Source: Agrobacterium genomosp. 13 str. CFBP 6927 | Lineage (GTDB): Bacteria > Pseudomonadota > Alphaproteobacteria > Rhizobiales > Rhizobiaceae | Direction: 5' to 3' | DNA length: 64,000 nucleotides | NCBI GenBank assembly: GCA_900012615.1 | Contig: LT009756.1 | Location: 1,268,913 to 1,332,912 of the forward strand | Part shown: positions 36,860 through 47,181 of the stretch, piece by piece | Numbering within the stretch: position 1 is the stretch's first letter | Layout: each line of letters starts with the position of its first letter | The notes under the pieces: generated by a model | What the model was told of the DNA's origin: nothing | Databases searched by the model: none | The model's input: only the letters and a program-made list of their open reading frames with translations | Made by a program: the position numbers and the translations under genes

Positions 36860-37291
36860 TCAGGAAGCAAGCGCCGCCTTTATCTTCTCCGCATGGGCTT
36901 TCAACACCTCGCCATCGGCCATCACACCGGAATGCGGCTTCAGCGGCTCGCCTTCCTTGCGCGGAATGACGTGGAAATGCAGGTGAAAAACGGTCTGCCC
37001 AGCCGCCGGTTCGTTGAACTGGGCGATGAAGACGCCATCCGCATCGAAGGCTTCCTTGGCCGCCACGGCCAGTTTCTGCACCACGGGAATGGTTCTCGCC
37101 AGCACTTCCGGGTCGGCATCGAGCAGGTTGCGGGAGCCGGTCTTGGGAACGACGAGCAGGTGGCCGGGGGCCTGTGGCATCACATCCATGAAGGCCAGCG
37201 TATGTTCGTCCTCGTAAAGCTTGTGGCTCGGAATTTCGCCGCGCAGGATTTTCGCGAAGATATTGTTGTCATCATAAGCGCTGGCCGTCAT
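36860..37291 (-). CDS. HIT-family nucleotide-binding hydrolase
   Basis: A 143-residue histidine triad protein. The triad HLHFHVIP is preceded by the Asn-rich FNEPAAGQTVFH, characteristic of the Hint branch, which hydrolyses nucleoside phosphoramidates. The start ATG at 37291 (MTASAYDD) has GAGGAG upstream; an in-frame ATG 5 codons earlier lies inside that ribosome-binding region. It is the last gene of the ridA-GDPD-DUF482 cluster, 21 bases downstream. Confidence 0.9.
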   Translation of the reverse strand: MTASAYDDNNIFAKILRGEIPSHKLYEDEHTLAFMDVMPQAPGHLLVVPKTGSRNLLDADPEVLARTIPVVQKLAVAAKEAFDADGVFIAQFNEPAAGQTVFHLHFHVIPRKEGEPLKPHSGVMADGEVLKAHAEKIKAALAS

Positions 37292-37312
37292 CGGTGATCT
37301 CCTCATCGCGGA

Positions 37313-38512
37313 CTATGCGTCCGGTTCCTGTTCCTGTCTCTCGCCCTTGCGGAAGGGCGTGTGTTCATCAAGATAATCGCCGATATGCTCGACTTCCTCG
37401 CGCTCGCGCTGAAGATAATCGGCAATGGCGCGGCGCAGGCCCGGATGGACGATGAAATGCGCCGAATGAGTGGTGACAGGCGTGTAGCCACGCGCCAGCT
37501 TGTGCTCGCCCTGCGCGCCCGCTTCCACCCGTTTCAATCCCCTGGAGAGCGCGAAATCGATCGCCTGATGGTAACAGACCTCGAAATGCAGGAAGGGATG
37601 ATCCTCGATGCAGCCCCAGTGGCGGCCATAAAGCGCATCCGAGCCGATGAAATTGATCGCGCCGGCAATATAGCGCCCGTCGCGTTTCGCCATCACCAGC
37701 AGCACATCATCGGCCATACGCTCGCCGATCAGCGAATAAAACTCCCGCGTCAGATAGGGCCGGCCCCATTTGCGGCCGCCGGTATCCATGTAGAAGGCGA
37801 AAAACTGGTCCCAGATATCCTCGGTCAGGTCGCTTCCGGTCAGGCAGTCGATCTCGATGCCGTTTTCCAGCGCCGCACGGCGTTCTTTCTTCAGCCCCTT
37901 GCGCTTGCGCGAAGAAAGGGCGTCGAGAAAATCACCGTGGTCGCGATAACCGTCATTGATGAAATGAAACTGCTGGTCGGTCCTGTGCAGGAAATCGCGC
38001 GGCAGAAGGGCGGAAAGATCGCTTTCTTCCAGAAATGTGACATGTGCCGAGGAGACGCCGATCTTCTCAGTCACCTGCGCGAGACCGGAGGCCAGTAACG
38101 CCTTGAAGCGTGTCTCGTCTCCGTTTTCCGAAACGAGCAGCCGTGGACCGGTTGCCGGTGTGAAGGGCACTGAACATTGCAGTTTCGGGTAATAATGCCC
38201 GCCGGCCCGTTCAAAAGCATCCGCCCAGCCATGGTCGAAGACATATTCGCCCTTGCTGTGGTTCTTCAGATAGGCAGGTATTGCCCCAACCAGCCCGCCG
38301 GACGCGTTTTCGAGAAGCAGATGGTGTCCGAGCCAGCCGGTCTTGGCAGTCGCCGATCCGGAATCCTCCATGGAGGATAAAAATTCGTGGGAAATAAATG
38401 GGTTGTAATATTTTCCTGATGTATTGCGCGACGTTCCGGAAAGCCGTTTCCAGCTTTCCGGATCGATATCCCCAAAGGATTGCGCGATACTGATGGAATA
38501 GTCTTCTGTCAT
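37313..38512 (-). CDS. DUF482 / FemAB-like GNAT-fold protein
   Basis: A 399-residue member of the DUF482 family (peptidogalycan biosynthesis/recognition, GNAT fold). Recognisable parts are YNPFISHEFLSSMEDSGSA near the N-terminus, the basic SSRKRKGLKKERRAALENG and the C-terminal VEAGAQGEHKLARGY. The reaction is not established. It overlaps the phosphodiesterase gene by four bases and HIT follows closely, so all are one operon. Confidence 0.82.
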   Translation of the reverse strand: MTEDYSISIAQSFGDIDPESWKRLSGTSRNTSGKYYNPFISHEFLSSMEDSGSATAKTGWLGHHLLLENASGGLVGAIPAYLKNHSKGEYVFDHGWADAFERAGGHYYPKLQCSVPFTPATGPRLLVSENGDETRFKALLASGLAQVTEKIGVSSAHVTFLEESDLSALLPRDFLHRTDQQFHFINDGYRDHGDFLDALSSRKRKGLKKERRAALENGIEIDCLTGSDLTEDIWDQFFAFYMDTGGRKWGRPYLTREFYSLIGERMADDVLLVMAKRDGRYIAGAINFIGSDALYGRHWGCIEDHPFLHFEVCYHQAIDFALSRGLKRVEAGAQGEHKLARGYTPVTTHSAHFIVHPGLRRAIADYLQREREEVEHIGDYLDEHTPFRKGERQEQEPDA

Positions 38513-39249
38513 GCCGTGGCGGACGGGTTCTCTCTCGGGTCGAAACCTTCGAATGTCATCTGGTCCGCATATTTATAGGTAGTCTCGCGCGCATTTTCAT
38601 CCCTGACTGTCCAGGTAATCACCGGAAGGCCAAGTTTTCTTTGCGCCTCGATGAAGCTGTTGGGCAGGTGACCCCAATGATAGGAGATGAAATCGAGACC
38701 CAGCTGCATCGCTTCGTCATGTTTGAAGAAGTCTTCCGGCTTGTTGCCTTCGGCGGTGAGACCCAGTGGCCAGGGCGAGCCGGCCGCCTTCAGATCCTTC
38801 AGCAGATGGTGGTCGAAGCTCATCAGCGCCACATGGCCCTTATAGCCCTCGAGGTCTTCCAGCACCGCCTCGGCAAAACCGTCGTCGACGCCTTCGCCCT
38901 CACGGCCTTTCAGCTCGATCACCAGCGGTACCTTGCCGGCGCAGAGCGCCAGAAGCTGCTTCAGCGTCGGAACGCGATCTTTCGTCTGGCCGACGGAAAG
39001 GAGCGACAGTTCACCGGAGGTGCGTTCACGCACGTCGCCCTTGATGCCCGTCAGCCGGGCCATGTCGTGGTCGTGAAAAATCACCGGCACACTGTCGGCC
39101 GCCAGCTGCACGTCGCATTCGATGGCGAAACCGGCCTCGATGGCGCGGGAAAATGCCGAAAGCGTATTTTCCCAGACGGCCTTGTTGAGGTCATGATAAC
39201 CGCGATGGGCGACGGGTTCGGCCGTCAGCCAGGAGAGTTTAAGGGTCAT
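38509..39249 (-). CDS. ugpQ: Glycerophosphodiester phosphodiesterase
   Basis: A 246-residue cytosolic (no signal peptide) enzyme that splits glycerophosphodiesters to glycerol-3-phosphate and an alcohol. The GDPD motif is clear: VAHRGYHD, ENTLSAF, ECDVQ and FHDHDMARLTG. The ATG at 39249 overlaps the ridA stop by four bases; the much longer open frame upstream lies inside ridA and is not coding. UgpQ-type in size; not linked to an ugp transporter here. Confidence 0.9.
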   Translation of the reverse strand: MTLKLSWLTAEPVAHRGYHDLNKAVWENTLSAFSRAIEAGFAIECDVQLAADSVPVIFHDHDMARLTGIKGDVRERTSGELSLLSVGQTKDRVPTLKQLLALCAGKVPLVIELKGREGEGVDDGFAEAVLEDLEGYKGHVALMSFDHHLLKDLKAAGSPWPLGLTAEGNKPEDFFKHDEAMQLGLDFISYHWGHLPNSFIEAQRKLGLPVITWTVRDENARETTYKYADQMTFEGFDPRENPSATA

Positions 39250-39716
39250 GCTTCGATTTCCACGATGGCGTCGATCTCGACGGCGGCATTGAAGGGCAGG
39301 CAGGCCATGCCAACAGCGGCGCGGGCATGCTTGCCGGCATCGCCGAGAACATTGGCGAGAAGATTGGAGGCGCCGTTGATGACGAGATGCTGTTCGACGA
39401 ATTCCGGAACCGAGGCGACGAAGCCATTCAGCTTGATGACGCGGCGGATTTTCGAGAGGTCGCCATTCAACGCGGCCTTGACCTGTGCGAGAATGTTGAC
39501 GGCGCAAAGTTCGGCGGCGCGTTGGGCGCCTGGCACGTCTACATCGCGGCCAACAAGGCCGGTCACCGCAATCTTGCCTGATTCCATCGGCAGTTGACCC
39601 GATACATAAAGCAGATTGCCGCTGATGGTGAAGGGAACGTAGTTTGCGGCTGGTGCTGCGGCTACGGGAAGCGTAAAGCCAAGTTCCTTGAGGCGGCCTT
39701 CGATGACATCAGACAT
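39246..39716 (-). CDS. ridA: RidA/YjgF-family enamine/imine deaminase
   Basis: RidA removes reactive 2-aminoacrylate and related enamines. The 156-residue sequence is longer than the 128-residue E. coli form because of an N-terminal extension (subgroup with LKELGFTLP). The conserved Arg is in KIRRVIKLNGFV or in HARAAVGMACLPFNAAVEID, the family signature at the C-terminus. First gene of a tightly overlapping four-gene unit. Confidence 0.88.
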   Translation of the reverse strand: MSDVIEGRLKELGFTLPVAAAPAANYVPFTISGNLLYVSGQLPMESGKIAVTGLVGRDVDVPGAQRAAELCAVNILAQVKAALNGDLSKIRRVIKLNGFVASVPEFVEQHLVINGASNLLANVLGDAGKHARAAVGMACLPFNAAVEIDAIVEIEA

Positions 39717-39832
39717 TTTCGTCTCCGGTTTTGTTGTAAATCCTTCAAGAATCCGGCATTCAGAAGATGTTGATCCAAAAGCCGGGCGGTTGCTTGTACA
39801 ATATGAGCGGCTCTTCCAACAGGAGATATTGC

Positions 39833-40675
39833 ATGTTTGTCAGGACGCTTGGTTTCGTTGCCGCAACAGGGCTTATGACCGGCCTGTCAAACGCCGCCAA
39901 TGCCTTGCCGGTGGCGGTTCCGGACCTCGTCGCGCACCGCGCAGTTTATGATCTCGAACTCAAGGATGCGTCCGACCGCTCCGGCATCGAGGGCATGACT
40001 GGCCGCATGGTCTATGAATTCACCGGCTCGGCCTGTCAGGGTTACAAGACGGATTTCCGCTTCGTGACGCAGATCAACACCGGCGATGCTGTTCGCATGA
40101 CCGACCAGCAGACCACCACCTTCGAGGATCTGGCCGCGAAGAAGTTCACCTTCGAGACCAAGTCCTACACCGACGACAAGCTGGACAAGGAAGTGCAGGG
40201 GGCGGCAATCGACGGCACCGACGGCGTGAAGGTCGATTTGACGAGGCCTGATGCCCGCCAGGTCAGTCTCGTCGCCAGCGAATTTCCCACGGAACACATG
40301 TTCCAGGTCATCGAACATGCCAAACAGGGAAAACGCATCTTCGAATCCCGCATTTTCGACGGTTCGGATGATGGCGACGAAAGCCTGATCACCTCCACGC
40401 TGGTCGGCAAGTCGCAGATGCCGAAGGACGGCGATGCCGAGGCCGGCAAGGCGGGCGATTTCGCCAAGGCTGCATTCTGGCCGGTGACCATCGCTTATTA
40501 CAACGACAAGACGGGTACGGACGCGCTGCCGATCTACCGCATGTCGTTCAAGCTCTATGAAAACGGAATCACCCGCGACCTGACGATGGATTACGGCGAT
40601 TTCGTTCTGACGGGAAAGCTTGCGAAGCTCGATATTCTCAAGCCCGAAACCTGCGAAAACAAGCCTGTCCGCTGA
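39833..40675 (+). CDS. eipB: EipB-family periplasmic envelope integrity protein (DUF1849)
   Basis: A 280-residue periplasmic protein with a signal peptide (residues 1-25, ending ANALP). DUF1849 proteins form a spiral beta structure; Brucella EipB protects the cell envelope. Its disulfide between an early and a C-terminal Cys is matched by Cys in TGSACQGYK (about residue 64) and in PETCENKPVR near the end. ATG 39833 has AGGAG upstream. Divergent from ridA. Confidence 0.85.
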   Translation: MFVRTLGFVAATGLMTGLSNAANALPVAVPDLVAHRAVYDLELKDASDRSGIEGMTGRMVYEFTGSACQGYKTDFRFVTQINTGDAVRMTDQQTTTFEDLAAKKFTFETKSYTDDKLDKEVQGAAIDGTDGVKVDLTRPDARQVSLVASEFPTEHMFQVIEHAKQGKRIFESRIFDGSDDGDESLITSTLVGKSQMPKDGDAEAGKAGDFAKAAFWPVTIAYYNDKTGTDALPIYRMSFKLYENGITRDLTMDYGDFVLTGKLAKLDILKPETCENKPVR

Positions 40676-40711
40676 AAGGCGGCTGTTTCTGCGGTTTTTT
40701 CGCATAAATGC

Positions 40712-40740
40712 TTGCATTTTCACGCGGGCGACTGTATGCG
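40712..40740 (+). promoter_or_regulatory. Possible rpsB promoter
   Basis: TTGCAT (40712-40717), 17-base spacer and a weak TATGCG (40735-40740), leaving a 128-base leader before rpsB. A T-run after eipB at 40694-40701 may end the upstream transcript. Confidence 0.4.
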
Positions 40741-40867
40741 GCTCACCATTCCACACGCGAAGCTTGGGATGTTCCGGGAGAAATCCGGTCCGTTCCGCCC
40801 GGTGGTATCGATGAAAATCGGTGCTGTTCGCTTCGCGGGGGTTAAACCGGAAAAGGAGTAACAAGGC

Positions 40868-41635
40868 ATGGCATTGCCCGATTTTTCTATGCGCCAGCTT
40901 CTGGAAGCTGGTGTTCACTTCGGCCACCAGACGCACCGCTGGAACCCGAAGATGAAGCCGTACATCTTCGGCGACCGTAACAACATCCACATCATCGACC
41001 TGGCTCAGACCGTTCCGATGCTGTCGCGCGCCCTTCAGGTCGTGTCCGACACCGTTGCACGTGGCGGCCGCGTTCTGTTCGTCGGCACCAAGCGCCAGGC
41101 GTCCGAAATCATCGCCGACAGCGCAAAGCGTTCGGCCCAGTACTACGTCAACTCCCGCTGGCTCGGCGGCATGATGACCAACTGGAAGACCATCTCCAAC
41201 TCGATCCAGCGCCTGCGCAAGGTCGACGAGATCCTGAACTCGGAAGCTTCCGGCTACTCCAAGAAGGAACGCCTGAACCTCGAGCGCGAACGCGAAAAGC
41301 TTGAAAAGGCTCTCGGCGGTATCCGCGATATGGGTGGCGTTCCGGACCTGATGTTCATCATCGACACCAACAAGGAAAAGATCGCGATCGAAGAAGCCAA
41401 GCGTCTTGGCATTCCGGTCGTTGCGATCATCGACAGCAACTGCGACCCGGACCACATCGACTTCCCGATCCCGGGTAACGACGATGCTTCGCGCGCCATC
41501 TCGCTCTATTGCGACCTGATCGCCCGCGCTGCCATCGACGGTATCGCACGTCAGCAGGGCGCTTCCGGCCGCGACATCGGCGCTGCTGAAGAAGCTCCGA
41601 TCGAGCCCGCTCTCGAAGACGAGGCTGGCGCCTGA
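40868..41635 (+). CDS. rpsB: 30S ribosomal protein S2
   Basis: Small-subunit protein, needed late in assembly and for S1 binding. The 255-residue sequence has the standard [25 protein letters not shown] start and [23 protein letters not shown] motifs. A GGAG ribosome-binding site precedes the ATG. It is the first gene of the rpsB-tsf-pyrH-frr group, but a strong terminator separates it from tsf. Confidence 0.98.
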   Translation: MALPDFSMRQLLEAGVHFGHQTHRWNPKMKPYIFGDRNNIHIIDLAQTVPMLSRALQVVSDTVARGGRVLFVGTKRQASEIIADSAKRSAQYYVNSRWLGGMMTNWKTISNSIQRLRKVDEILNSEASGYSKKERLNLEREREKLEKALGGIRDMGGVPDLMFIIDTNKEKIAIEEAKRLGIPVVAIIDSNCDPDHIDFPIPGNDDASRAISLYCDLIARAAIDGIARQQGASGRDIGAAEEAPIEPALEDEAGA

Positions 41636-41997
41636 TTTAGGCCCTGTCTGGCGGCGATTTCTTGATCGCCGTCTCCTCGACCAGGATATGACAAGGCCGT
41701 CAAAGACCTTCAATGGGTTGACGGCCTTGTTCGTTTCATACCGCTCCGTCTCGGTTTTTACGAAGCTGTCGGCGTCTGATGTGGTTGAAACGGAAAGCAG
41801 TCTTCATAACGCTGTCACACTTCGGCGGCACCCATCATTTCGATGTATGGAGACGCCGCAGCACTTGGGAATGCGCATACCCCTTTCCTGAAATCCTCTC
41901 CGGTTTCAAAGGGTGTGCGGCCGGGTACACTCATCACCCAGAAATTCGGCACGGCAAATTCAGCCGGCTGACCGATCGAACCGATAAGAGGCAAACA
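41636..41997 (+). promoter_or_regulatory. rpsB-tsf intergenic region
   Basis: 362 bases with no gene. It holds the terminator at 41691-41736, preceded by a second hairpin at 41650-41673. The remaining 260 bases are the likely leader and promoter of tsf, but I see no clear promoter hexamers. Confidence 0.4.
41691..41736 (+). terminator. Intrinsic terminator or attenuator after rpsB
   Basis: Thirteen-base perfect stem ACAAGGCCGTCAA (41691-41703) with TTGACGGCCTTGT (41718-41730), followed by T-rich TCGTTTC. Confidence 0.85.
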
Positions 41998-42924
41998 ATG
42001 ACCGAAATCACAGCCGCAATGGTGAAGGAACTGCGCGAGAAATCCGGCGCAGGCATGATGGACTGCAAGAAGGCTCTTGCTGAAACCAATGGCGACATGG
42101 AAGCGGCGATCGACTGGCTGCGCGCCAAGGGCATCGCAAAGGCCGACAAGAAGTCCGGCCGTACGGCTGCCGAAGGTCTGATCGGCGTCGCCACCATGGG
42201 TCACAAGGCTGTTGTTGTCGAACTCAACTCCGAGACCGACTTCGTTGCCCGTAACGATGCGTTCCAGGATCTCATCCGCGGTATCGCCCAGGTTGCCCTC
42301 ACCACCAACGGCACCGTTGACGCTGTTTCCGCTGCCACCTATCCGGCAACCGGCAAGTCCGTTGCAGACAGCATCAAGGACGCGATTGCCACCATCGGCG
42401 AAAACATGACGCTGCGCCGTTCGGCTGCGCTCGAAGTCGAGCACGGCGTTGTCGCGACCTACATCCACAATGCTGCCGGCGACGGCATCGGCAAGCTCGG
42501 TGTTCTCGTTGCCCTGAAGTCGGTTGGCGACAAGGCTGTCCTGAACTCGATCGGCCGCCAGGTTGCCATGCACATTGCTGCGACCAACCCGCTCGCCATC
42601 CGCGCTGAAGAAGTCGACGCCGCCGTTGCTGAGCGCGAGCGTAACGTCTTCATCGAACAGGCCCGCGAATCTGGCAAGCCGGAAGCCATCATCGAAAAGA
42701 TGGTTGATGGCCGCATGCGCAAGTTCTTCGAGGAAGTCGCCCTTCTGTCGCAGGCTTTCGTCATCAACCCGGACCTGACCGTCGGCGCTGCCATCAAGGA
42801 AGCCGAAAAGGAAGCCGGCGCGGCGATCGAGGTAACGGGCATGGTTCGCCTGCTGCTCGGCGAAGGCGTTGAAAAGGAAGAAAGCGATTTCGCAGCTGAA
42901 GTCGCTGCCGTCGCCAAGGGCTGA
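41998..42924 (+). CDS. tsf: Translation elongation factor Ts
   Basis: Nucleotide exchange factor for EF-Tu. The 308-residue protein has the [16 protein letters not shown] helix pair signature, then SETDFVARN, the EF-Tu contact motif (TDFV). The start ATG 41998 is certain from the family; upstream open frame is non-coding leader. Confidence 0.98.
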   Translation: MTEITAAMVKELREKSGAGMMDCKKALAETNGDMEAAIDWLRAKGIAKADKKSGRTAAEGLIGVATMGHKAVVVELNSETDFVARNDAFQDLIRGIAQVALTTNGTVDAVSAATYPATGKSVADSIKDAIATIGENMTLRRSAALEVEHGVVATYIHNAAGDGIGKLGVLVALKSVGDKAVLNSIGRQVAMHIAATNPLAIRAEEVDAAVAERERNVFIEQARESGKPEAIIEKMVDGRMRKFFEEVALLSQAFVINPDLTVGAAIKEAEKEAGAAIEVTGMVRLLLGEGVEKEESDFAAEVAAVAKG

Positions 42925-43021
42925 TTATATTTACCCAATCTTGGGAAAACGGGAGGGCATCGCGTGACAACGCGGTGCCCTTCGTGTATCCGCGTTTCGG
43001 TTACATTTCCGAGGAGTCATG

Positions 43022-43744
43022 ATGTCTTCCAAGCCGATCTACAAACGTGTTCTTCTCAAGGCTTCCGGCGAAGCCCTCATGGGCGATCAGGGTTTCGGTA
43101 TCGATGTGGCGGTGGCCGACCGGATCGCCTCCGATATCGCTGAAGCAAGGGCGATGGGCGTTGAAGTCGGCGTTGTCGTCGGCGGCGGCAATATTTTCCG
43201 CGGCGTCGCCGTGGCCTCCAAGGGCGGCGACCGTGTCACCGGCGACCATATGGGCATGCTGGCGACCGTCATCAACGCGCTGGCGCTCGCGACGTCGCTG
43301 CGCAAGCTCAGCATCGATACCGTCGTTCTGTCTGCAATCGCCATGCCTGAAATCTGCGAGAGCTTCTCGCAGCGCGCAGCACTTCACCACCTCGCACAGG
43401 GTCGCGTGGTGATTTTTGCCGGCGGCACGGGCAATCCCTTCTTCACCACCGATTCCGCCGCTGCGCTGCGCGCCGCGGAAATGGGCGCCGAGGCCATCTT
43501 CAAGGGCACCCAGGTGGATGGCATCTATTCAGCCGATCCGAAGAAGGATCCGGCAGCCACCCGCTTCGACGAGCTGACCCATAGCGAAGTGCTCGGCAAG
43601 GGTCTCGCGGTCATGGATATCGCGGCTGTCGCACTTGCCCGCGAAAACCACATCCCGATCATCGTTTTCTCGATCCATGAGAAGGGCGGTTTCGCGCAGA
43701 TATTGACCGGCGGTGGCCGCAAGACCATCGTGCACGACAAGTAA
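43022..43744 (+). CDS. pyrH: UMP kinase
   Basis: Phosphorylates UMP to UDP; bacterial hexameric amino-acid-kinase fold, allosterically controlled by GTP and UTP. The 240-residue protein shows LLKASGEAL, VGGGNIFRG and GTGNPFFTTDSAAALRA. Of two adjacent ATGs (43019 and 43022), the second sits at better distance from GAGGAG at 43011. Confidence 0.97.
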   Translation: MSSKPIYKRVLLKASGEALMGDQGFGIDVAVADRIASDIAEARAMGVEVGVVVGGGNIFRGVAVASKGGDRVTGDHMGMLATVINALALATSLRKLSIDTVVLSAIAMPEICESFSQRAALHHLAQGRVVIFAGGTGNPFFTTDSAAALRAAEMGAEAIFKGTQVDGIYSADPKKDPAATRFDELTHSEVLGKGLAVMDIAAVALARENHIPIIVFSIHEKGGFAQILTGGGRKTIVHDK

Positions 43745-43811
43745 TCAAGAAAAGATGCCGTCCCCTGGGGCGAATTCCGGCCGGAAAGGCCGACAGAGAT
43801 GGAGTATCTAG

Positions 43812-44369
43812 ATGAGTGGTATTGACCTCAACGATATCAAGCGCCGCATGGATGGCGCCATCAATGCGTTCAAGAGCGATATCGCATCGCTGCGCACCGG
43901 CCGTGCTTCGGCCAACATTCTCGATCCGGTAACCATCGAGGCCTATGGCTCGCGCGTGCCGCTCAATCAGGTCGCGAACATCACCGTACCGGAGCCGCGC
44001 ATGCTCGGCGTCAACATCTGGGACAAGTCGATGGTCAATGCCGTCGATCGCGCGATCCGCGAATCCAATCTCGGCCTCAACCCGATCGTTGATGGCCAGA
44101 ACCTCAGAATTCCGCTGCCCGAGCTCAACGAGGAGCGCCGCAAATCGCTCGTCAAGGTAGCCCATGATTATGCCGAAAAGTCCAAGGTGGCGATTCGCCA
44201 TGTGCGTCGTGATGGCATGGATGGTCTGAAAAAAGCCGAAAAGGACGGTGACATCGGTCAGGACGAAAGCCGTGGACAGTCCGAAAAGGTCCAGAAAATG
44301 ACCGACGACACGATTTCGGAAATTGACCGCTTGCTTGGCGAGAAGGAAAAGGAAATCATGCAGGTCTGA
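43812..44369 (+). CDS. frr: Ribosome recycling factor
   Basis: Splits post-termination ribosomes together with EF-G. The 185-residue protein is the standard length, with [11 protein letters not shown] and [19 protein letters not shown] motifs and the two-domain helical layout. Located between pyrH and uppS as in most bacteria. Confidence 0.98.
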   Translation: MSGIDLNDIKRRMDGAINAFKSDIASLRTGRASANILDPVTIEAYGSRVPLNQVANITVPEPRMLGVNIWDKSMVNAVDRAIRESNLGLNPIVDGQNLRIPLPELNEERRKSLVKVAHDYAEKSKVAIRHVRRDGMDGLKKAEKDGDIGQDESRGQSEKVQKMTDDTISEIDRLLGEKEKEIMQV

Positions 44370-44433
44370 TATCGCTTGCGATAGACCTGTATTTTATTCG
44401 TTTTAATTCCGCACTGCCTGTTACTGGATCGAT

Positions 44434-45177
44434 ATGCCGACGACGACACGTTCCTCCATACCCGAGCACGTCGCCATCATCATGGATGGCAATGGACGCT
44501 GGGCAAAACAGCGCGGTCTTCCGCGCGTGATGGGGCATCGCCGCGGGGTGGAGGCGGTGCGCGAAACCGTGCGTGCAGCGGGTGAATGCGGTATCCGTTA
44601 TCTCACCCTCTTCGCCTTTTCGTCAGAAAACTGGCGCAGGCCGGAATCCGAGGTGAGCGACCTGATGGGCCTGCTGAAGGCTTTCATCCGGCGCGACCTT
44701 GCGGAACTGCATCGCGAAAACGTCCGTGTTCGGATCATCGGCGACCGCGAGGGGTTGAGGAACGACATCCGCAGCCTTCTCGAAGAAGCCGAACAGATGA
44801 CGGCTGATAACACCAAGCTGACGCTGGTGATTGCCTTCAACTATGGCAGCCGCGACGAGATTACCCGCGCGACAATGGCGATCGCCCGCGATGTCGCCGA
44901 AGGCCGGCTGGATGCGGCATCGATCACGTCGGAGATGATTTCGGCGAGACTGGATACGTCCGGAATACCGGATCCCGATCTGATCATCCGCACCAGCGGT
45001 GAGGAGCGTCTGTCGAACTTCCTGCTCTGGCAGGCGGCTTATTCCGAGTTCCTTTTCATTCCTGAATATTGGCCCGATTTCGACCGGCAGCTGTTCTTTT
45101 CCGCAATCGAGCAATATGCAACGCGTGACCGCCGCTTCGGCGCAATCGCCGAGCCGGTTGCCGTGGCAGGCGCCTGA
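44434..45177 (+). CDS. uppS: Undecaprenyl diphosphate synthase
   Basis: Makes the C55 lipid carrier for peptidoglycan and O-antigen. The 247 residues include [13 protein letters not shown] (Asp catalytic), [20 protein letters not shown] and [15 protein letters not shown] motifs of cis-prenyltransferases. The stop overlaps cdsA start by one base. Confidence 0.97.
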   Translation: MPTTTRSSIPEHVAIIMDGNGRWAKQRGLPRVMGHRRGVEAVRETVRAAGECGIRYLTLFAFSSENWRRPESEVSDLMGLLKAFIRRDLAELHRENVRVRIIGDREGLRNDIRSLLEEAEQMTADNTKLTLVIAFNYGSRDEITRATMAIARDVAEGRLDAASITSEMISARLDTSGIPDPDLIIRTSGEERLSNFLLWQAAYSEFLFIPEYWPDFDRQLFFSAIEQYATRDRRFGAIAEPVAVAGA

Positions 45178-46010
45178 TGAGCCGTGAACTCAGACTGCGG
45201 ATCGTGTCCGCAATTGTCATGGCGGCCGCCATATTGGTCGCGACCTGGTATGGCGGCATTCTGTTCCGCATCGTGGCCGGCCTTCTGGCGATTCTCATCT
45301 ATTATGAATGGTCAAAGATCACCCGCCTGTCTGAGACCAATCCCACCGGCAATGCCTGGGGCTGGTTTGCGGTCGCGGTCATCGCCGGCAATACGATATT
45401 CGGCGAGCCGTCGCTTGATCTGCCGCTGCTGTCTGGCTTTACCCTGACGGCGGCGCTTTTCCCCGTTTTGCGCGGCAGGAACTGGTGGCTAGTGGGCGGC
45501 ATCGTCTACGCCGGTCTCAGTGGCATATCGCTTGCCGCGATTCGTGGTGACGAGCTGACCGGTTTCGTCTCCATCCTGTTTATTTTCGCTGTCGTCTGGT
45601 CGACGGATATCCTGGCTTATTTTGTCGGGCGCGCCATTGGCGGGCCTAAGCTCGCGCCGGCGATCTCGCCAGGCAAGACGTGGTCGGGCGCTGTCGGCGG
45701 TGCAGTGGCGGCACTGATCGGGGGCGGGGCGGTATCGCTCGCCTATCATGGCAGGATCAGCCTGCTTGTGCTGGGCCTCGCTCTCATCCTCTCCATATTC
45801 AGCCAGATCGGCGATCTTTTTGAATCCTTCGTGAAGCGGCGGTTTCAGGTCAAGGATTCCAGCCATCTCATTCCCGGCCATGGCGGTTTCATGGATCGGG
45901 TCGATGGTCTTGTTTTCGCCTGCTTTACGGTATTCCTCATCGCTTTCGTGCATGCAGCGGCAACCGGCGACGTACCCGGATCGGGTGGCGGTCTGTTACC
46001 GGGCTTTTAA
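45177..46010 (+). CDS. cdsA: Phosphatidate cytidylyltransferase
   Basis: Forms CDP-diacylglycerol, precursor of all phospholipids. The 277-residue polytopic membrane protein carries the C-terminal signature SQIGDLFESFVKRRFQVKDS and ends in HGGFMDRVDGL, both with conserved Asp. Cotranslated with uppS (TGATG overlap). Confidence 0.96.
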   Translation: MSRELRLRIVSAIVMAAAILVATWYGGILFRIVAGLLAILIYYEWSKITRLSETNPTGNAWGWFAVAVIAGNTIFGEPSLDLPLLSGFTLTAALFPVLRGRNWWLVGGIVYAGLSGISLAAIRGDELTGFVSILFIFAVVWSTDILAYFVGRAIGGPKLAPAISPGKTWSGAVGGAVAALIGGGAVSLAYHGRISLLVLGLALILSIFSQIGDLFESFVKRRFQVKDSSHLIPGHGGFMDRVDGLVFACFTVFLIAFVHAAATGDVPGSGGGLLPGF

Positions 46011-46047
46011 GCGGCGCGAAAGGTCATGAAATAAAGGGCAGATTGTC

Positions 46048-47181
46048 ATGAACACAGTAATGGCGGCAACCGGCTTTCTGACCGGCTATATCGTGCCCTT
46101 CATTCTGGTACTTTCCCTGCTCGTTTTTGTCCATGAAATGGGCCATTACCTCGTCGGCCGCTGGAGCGGCATACGCTCCACAGCTTTTTCCATCGGTTTC
46201 GGCCCGGAACTGATCGGCTATACCGACCGACGCGGTACACGCTGGAAGATTTCCGCTATCCCGCTTGGCGGCTACGTGAAGTTCTTCGGCGACGAAGATG
46301 CAGCCAGCAAGCCCGATAGTTCCGGCCTGTCGCATATGTCGCTGGAGGAGAGGGCGCAGACGCTTTCCGGCGCCAAGCTCTGGAAGAGGGCTGCAACGGT
46401 TGCCGCCGGCCCGATTGCCAACTTCATTCTCGCCATCCTCATCTTCGCGGTGCTGTTCGGTGTTTATGGCCGGATGATCGCCGATCCGGTTGTGGCGGAG
46501 GTGCGTGAAAACAGTGCCGCCGCGACAGCGGGCGTGCGCGCCGGTGACCGGCTGCTGGCGATTGACGGTGAAAAAATGATGACCTTCGAGGATGTCCGCC
46601 GTTATGTCGGCATCCGGCCGGGCACGCCTATCACCGTAACGGTGGAAAGAGCGGGCGAAGAACTGAAGCTACCGATGGTTCCGACCCGAACCGAAACCAC
46701 CGACCAGTTCGGCAACAAGCTGGAAATGGGCATTATCGGCATTGTCACCGACCAGAGCAGCGGCAATTTCCGCCACATCGAATATTCGCCGTCCCAGGCG
46801 CTGGTCGAGGGTGTTCGCGAAACGGGTCACGTCATTACCGGCACCTTCAACTATATCGGCAATCTTGTGACCGGCCGTATGAATGCCGATCAGCTCGGCG
46901 GCCCTGTCAGGGTAGCGCAGGCGTCCGGCCAGATGGCGACGCTTGGAATTTCGGCCGTCATCCAGCTTGCCGCCGTTCTTTCCGTGTCGATCGGTCTTCT
47001 CAATCTGATGCCTGTACCGGTTCTGGATGGTGGGCATCTGGTGTTTTACGCAATCGAGGCCATTCGCGGCAGGCCGCTTGGCGCCGCTGCGCAGGAAGTG
47101 GCTTTCCGTATTGGCATGATGATGATTTTGGGTCTTATGGTTTTTGCAACATGGAATGATATCAGCAGCTTGATCGGCTGA
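46048..47181 (+). CDS. rseP: RseP-like site-2 intramembrane zinc protease
   Basis: Cleaves transmembrane segments of anti-sigma factors and remnant signal peptides; MmpA in Caulobacter. The 377-residue protein has HEMGH (VFVHEMGHYLVGR) in the first helix, one PDZ domain (DPVVAEVRENSAAATAG...) at about 145-215, and the third zinc ligand in MPVPVLDGGHL. One PDZ rather than two, as in E. coli, but common in alphaproteobacteria. Confidence 0.95.
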   Translation: MNTVMAATGFLTGYIVPFILVLSLLVFVHEMGHYLVGRWSGIRSTAFSIGFGPELIGYTDRRGTRWKISAIPLGGYVKFFGDEDAASKPDSSGLSHMSLEERAQTLSGAKLWKRAATVAAGPIANFILAILIFAVLFGVYGRMIADPVVAEVRENSAAATAGVRAGDRLLAIDGEKMMTFEDVRRYVGIRPGTPITVTVERAGEELKLPMVPTRTETTDQFGNKLEMGIIGIVTDQSSGNFRHIEYSPSQALVEGVRETGHVITGTFNYIGNLVTGRMNADQLGGPVRVAQASGQMATLGISAVIQLAAVLSVSIGLLNLMPVPVLDGGHLVFYAIEAIRGRPLGAAAQEVAFRIGMMMILGLMVFATWNDISSLIG

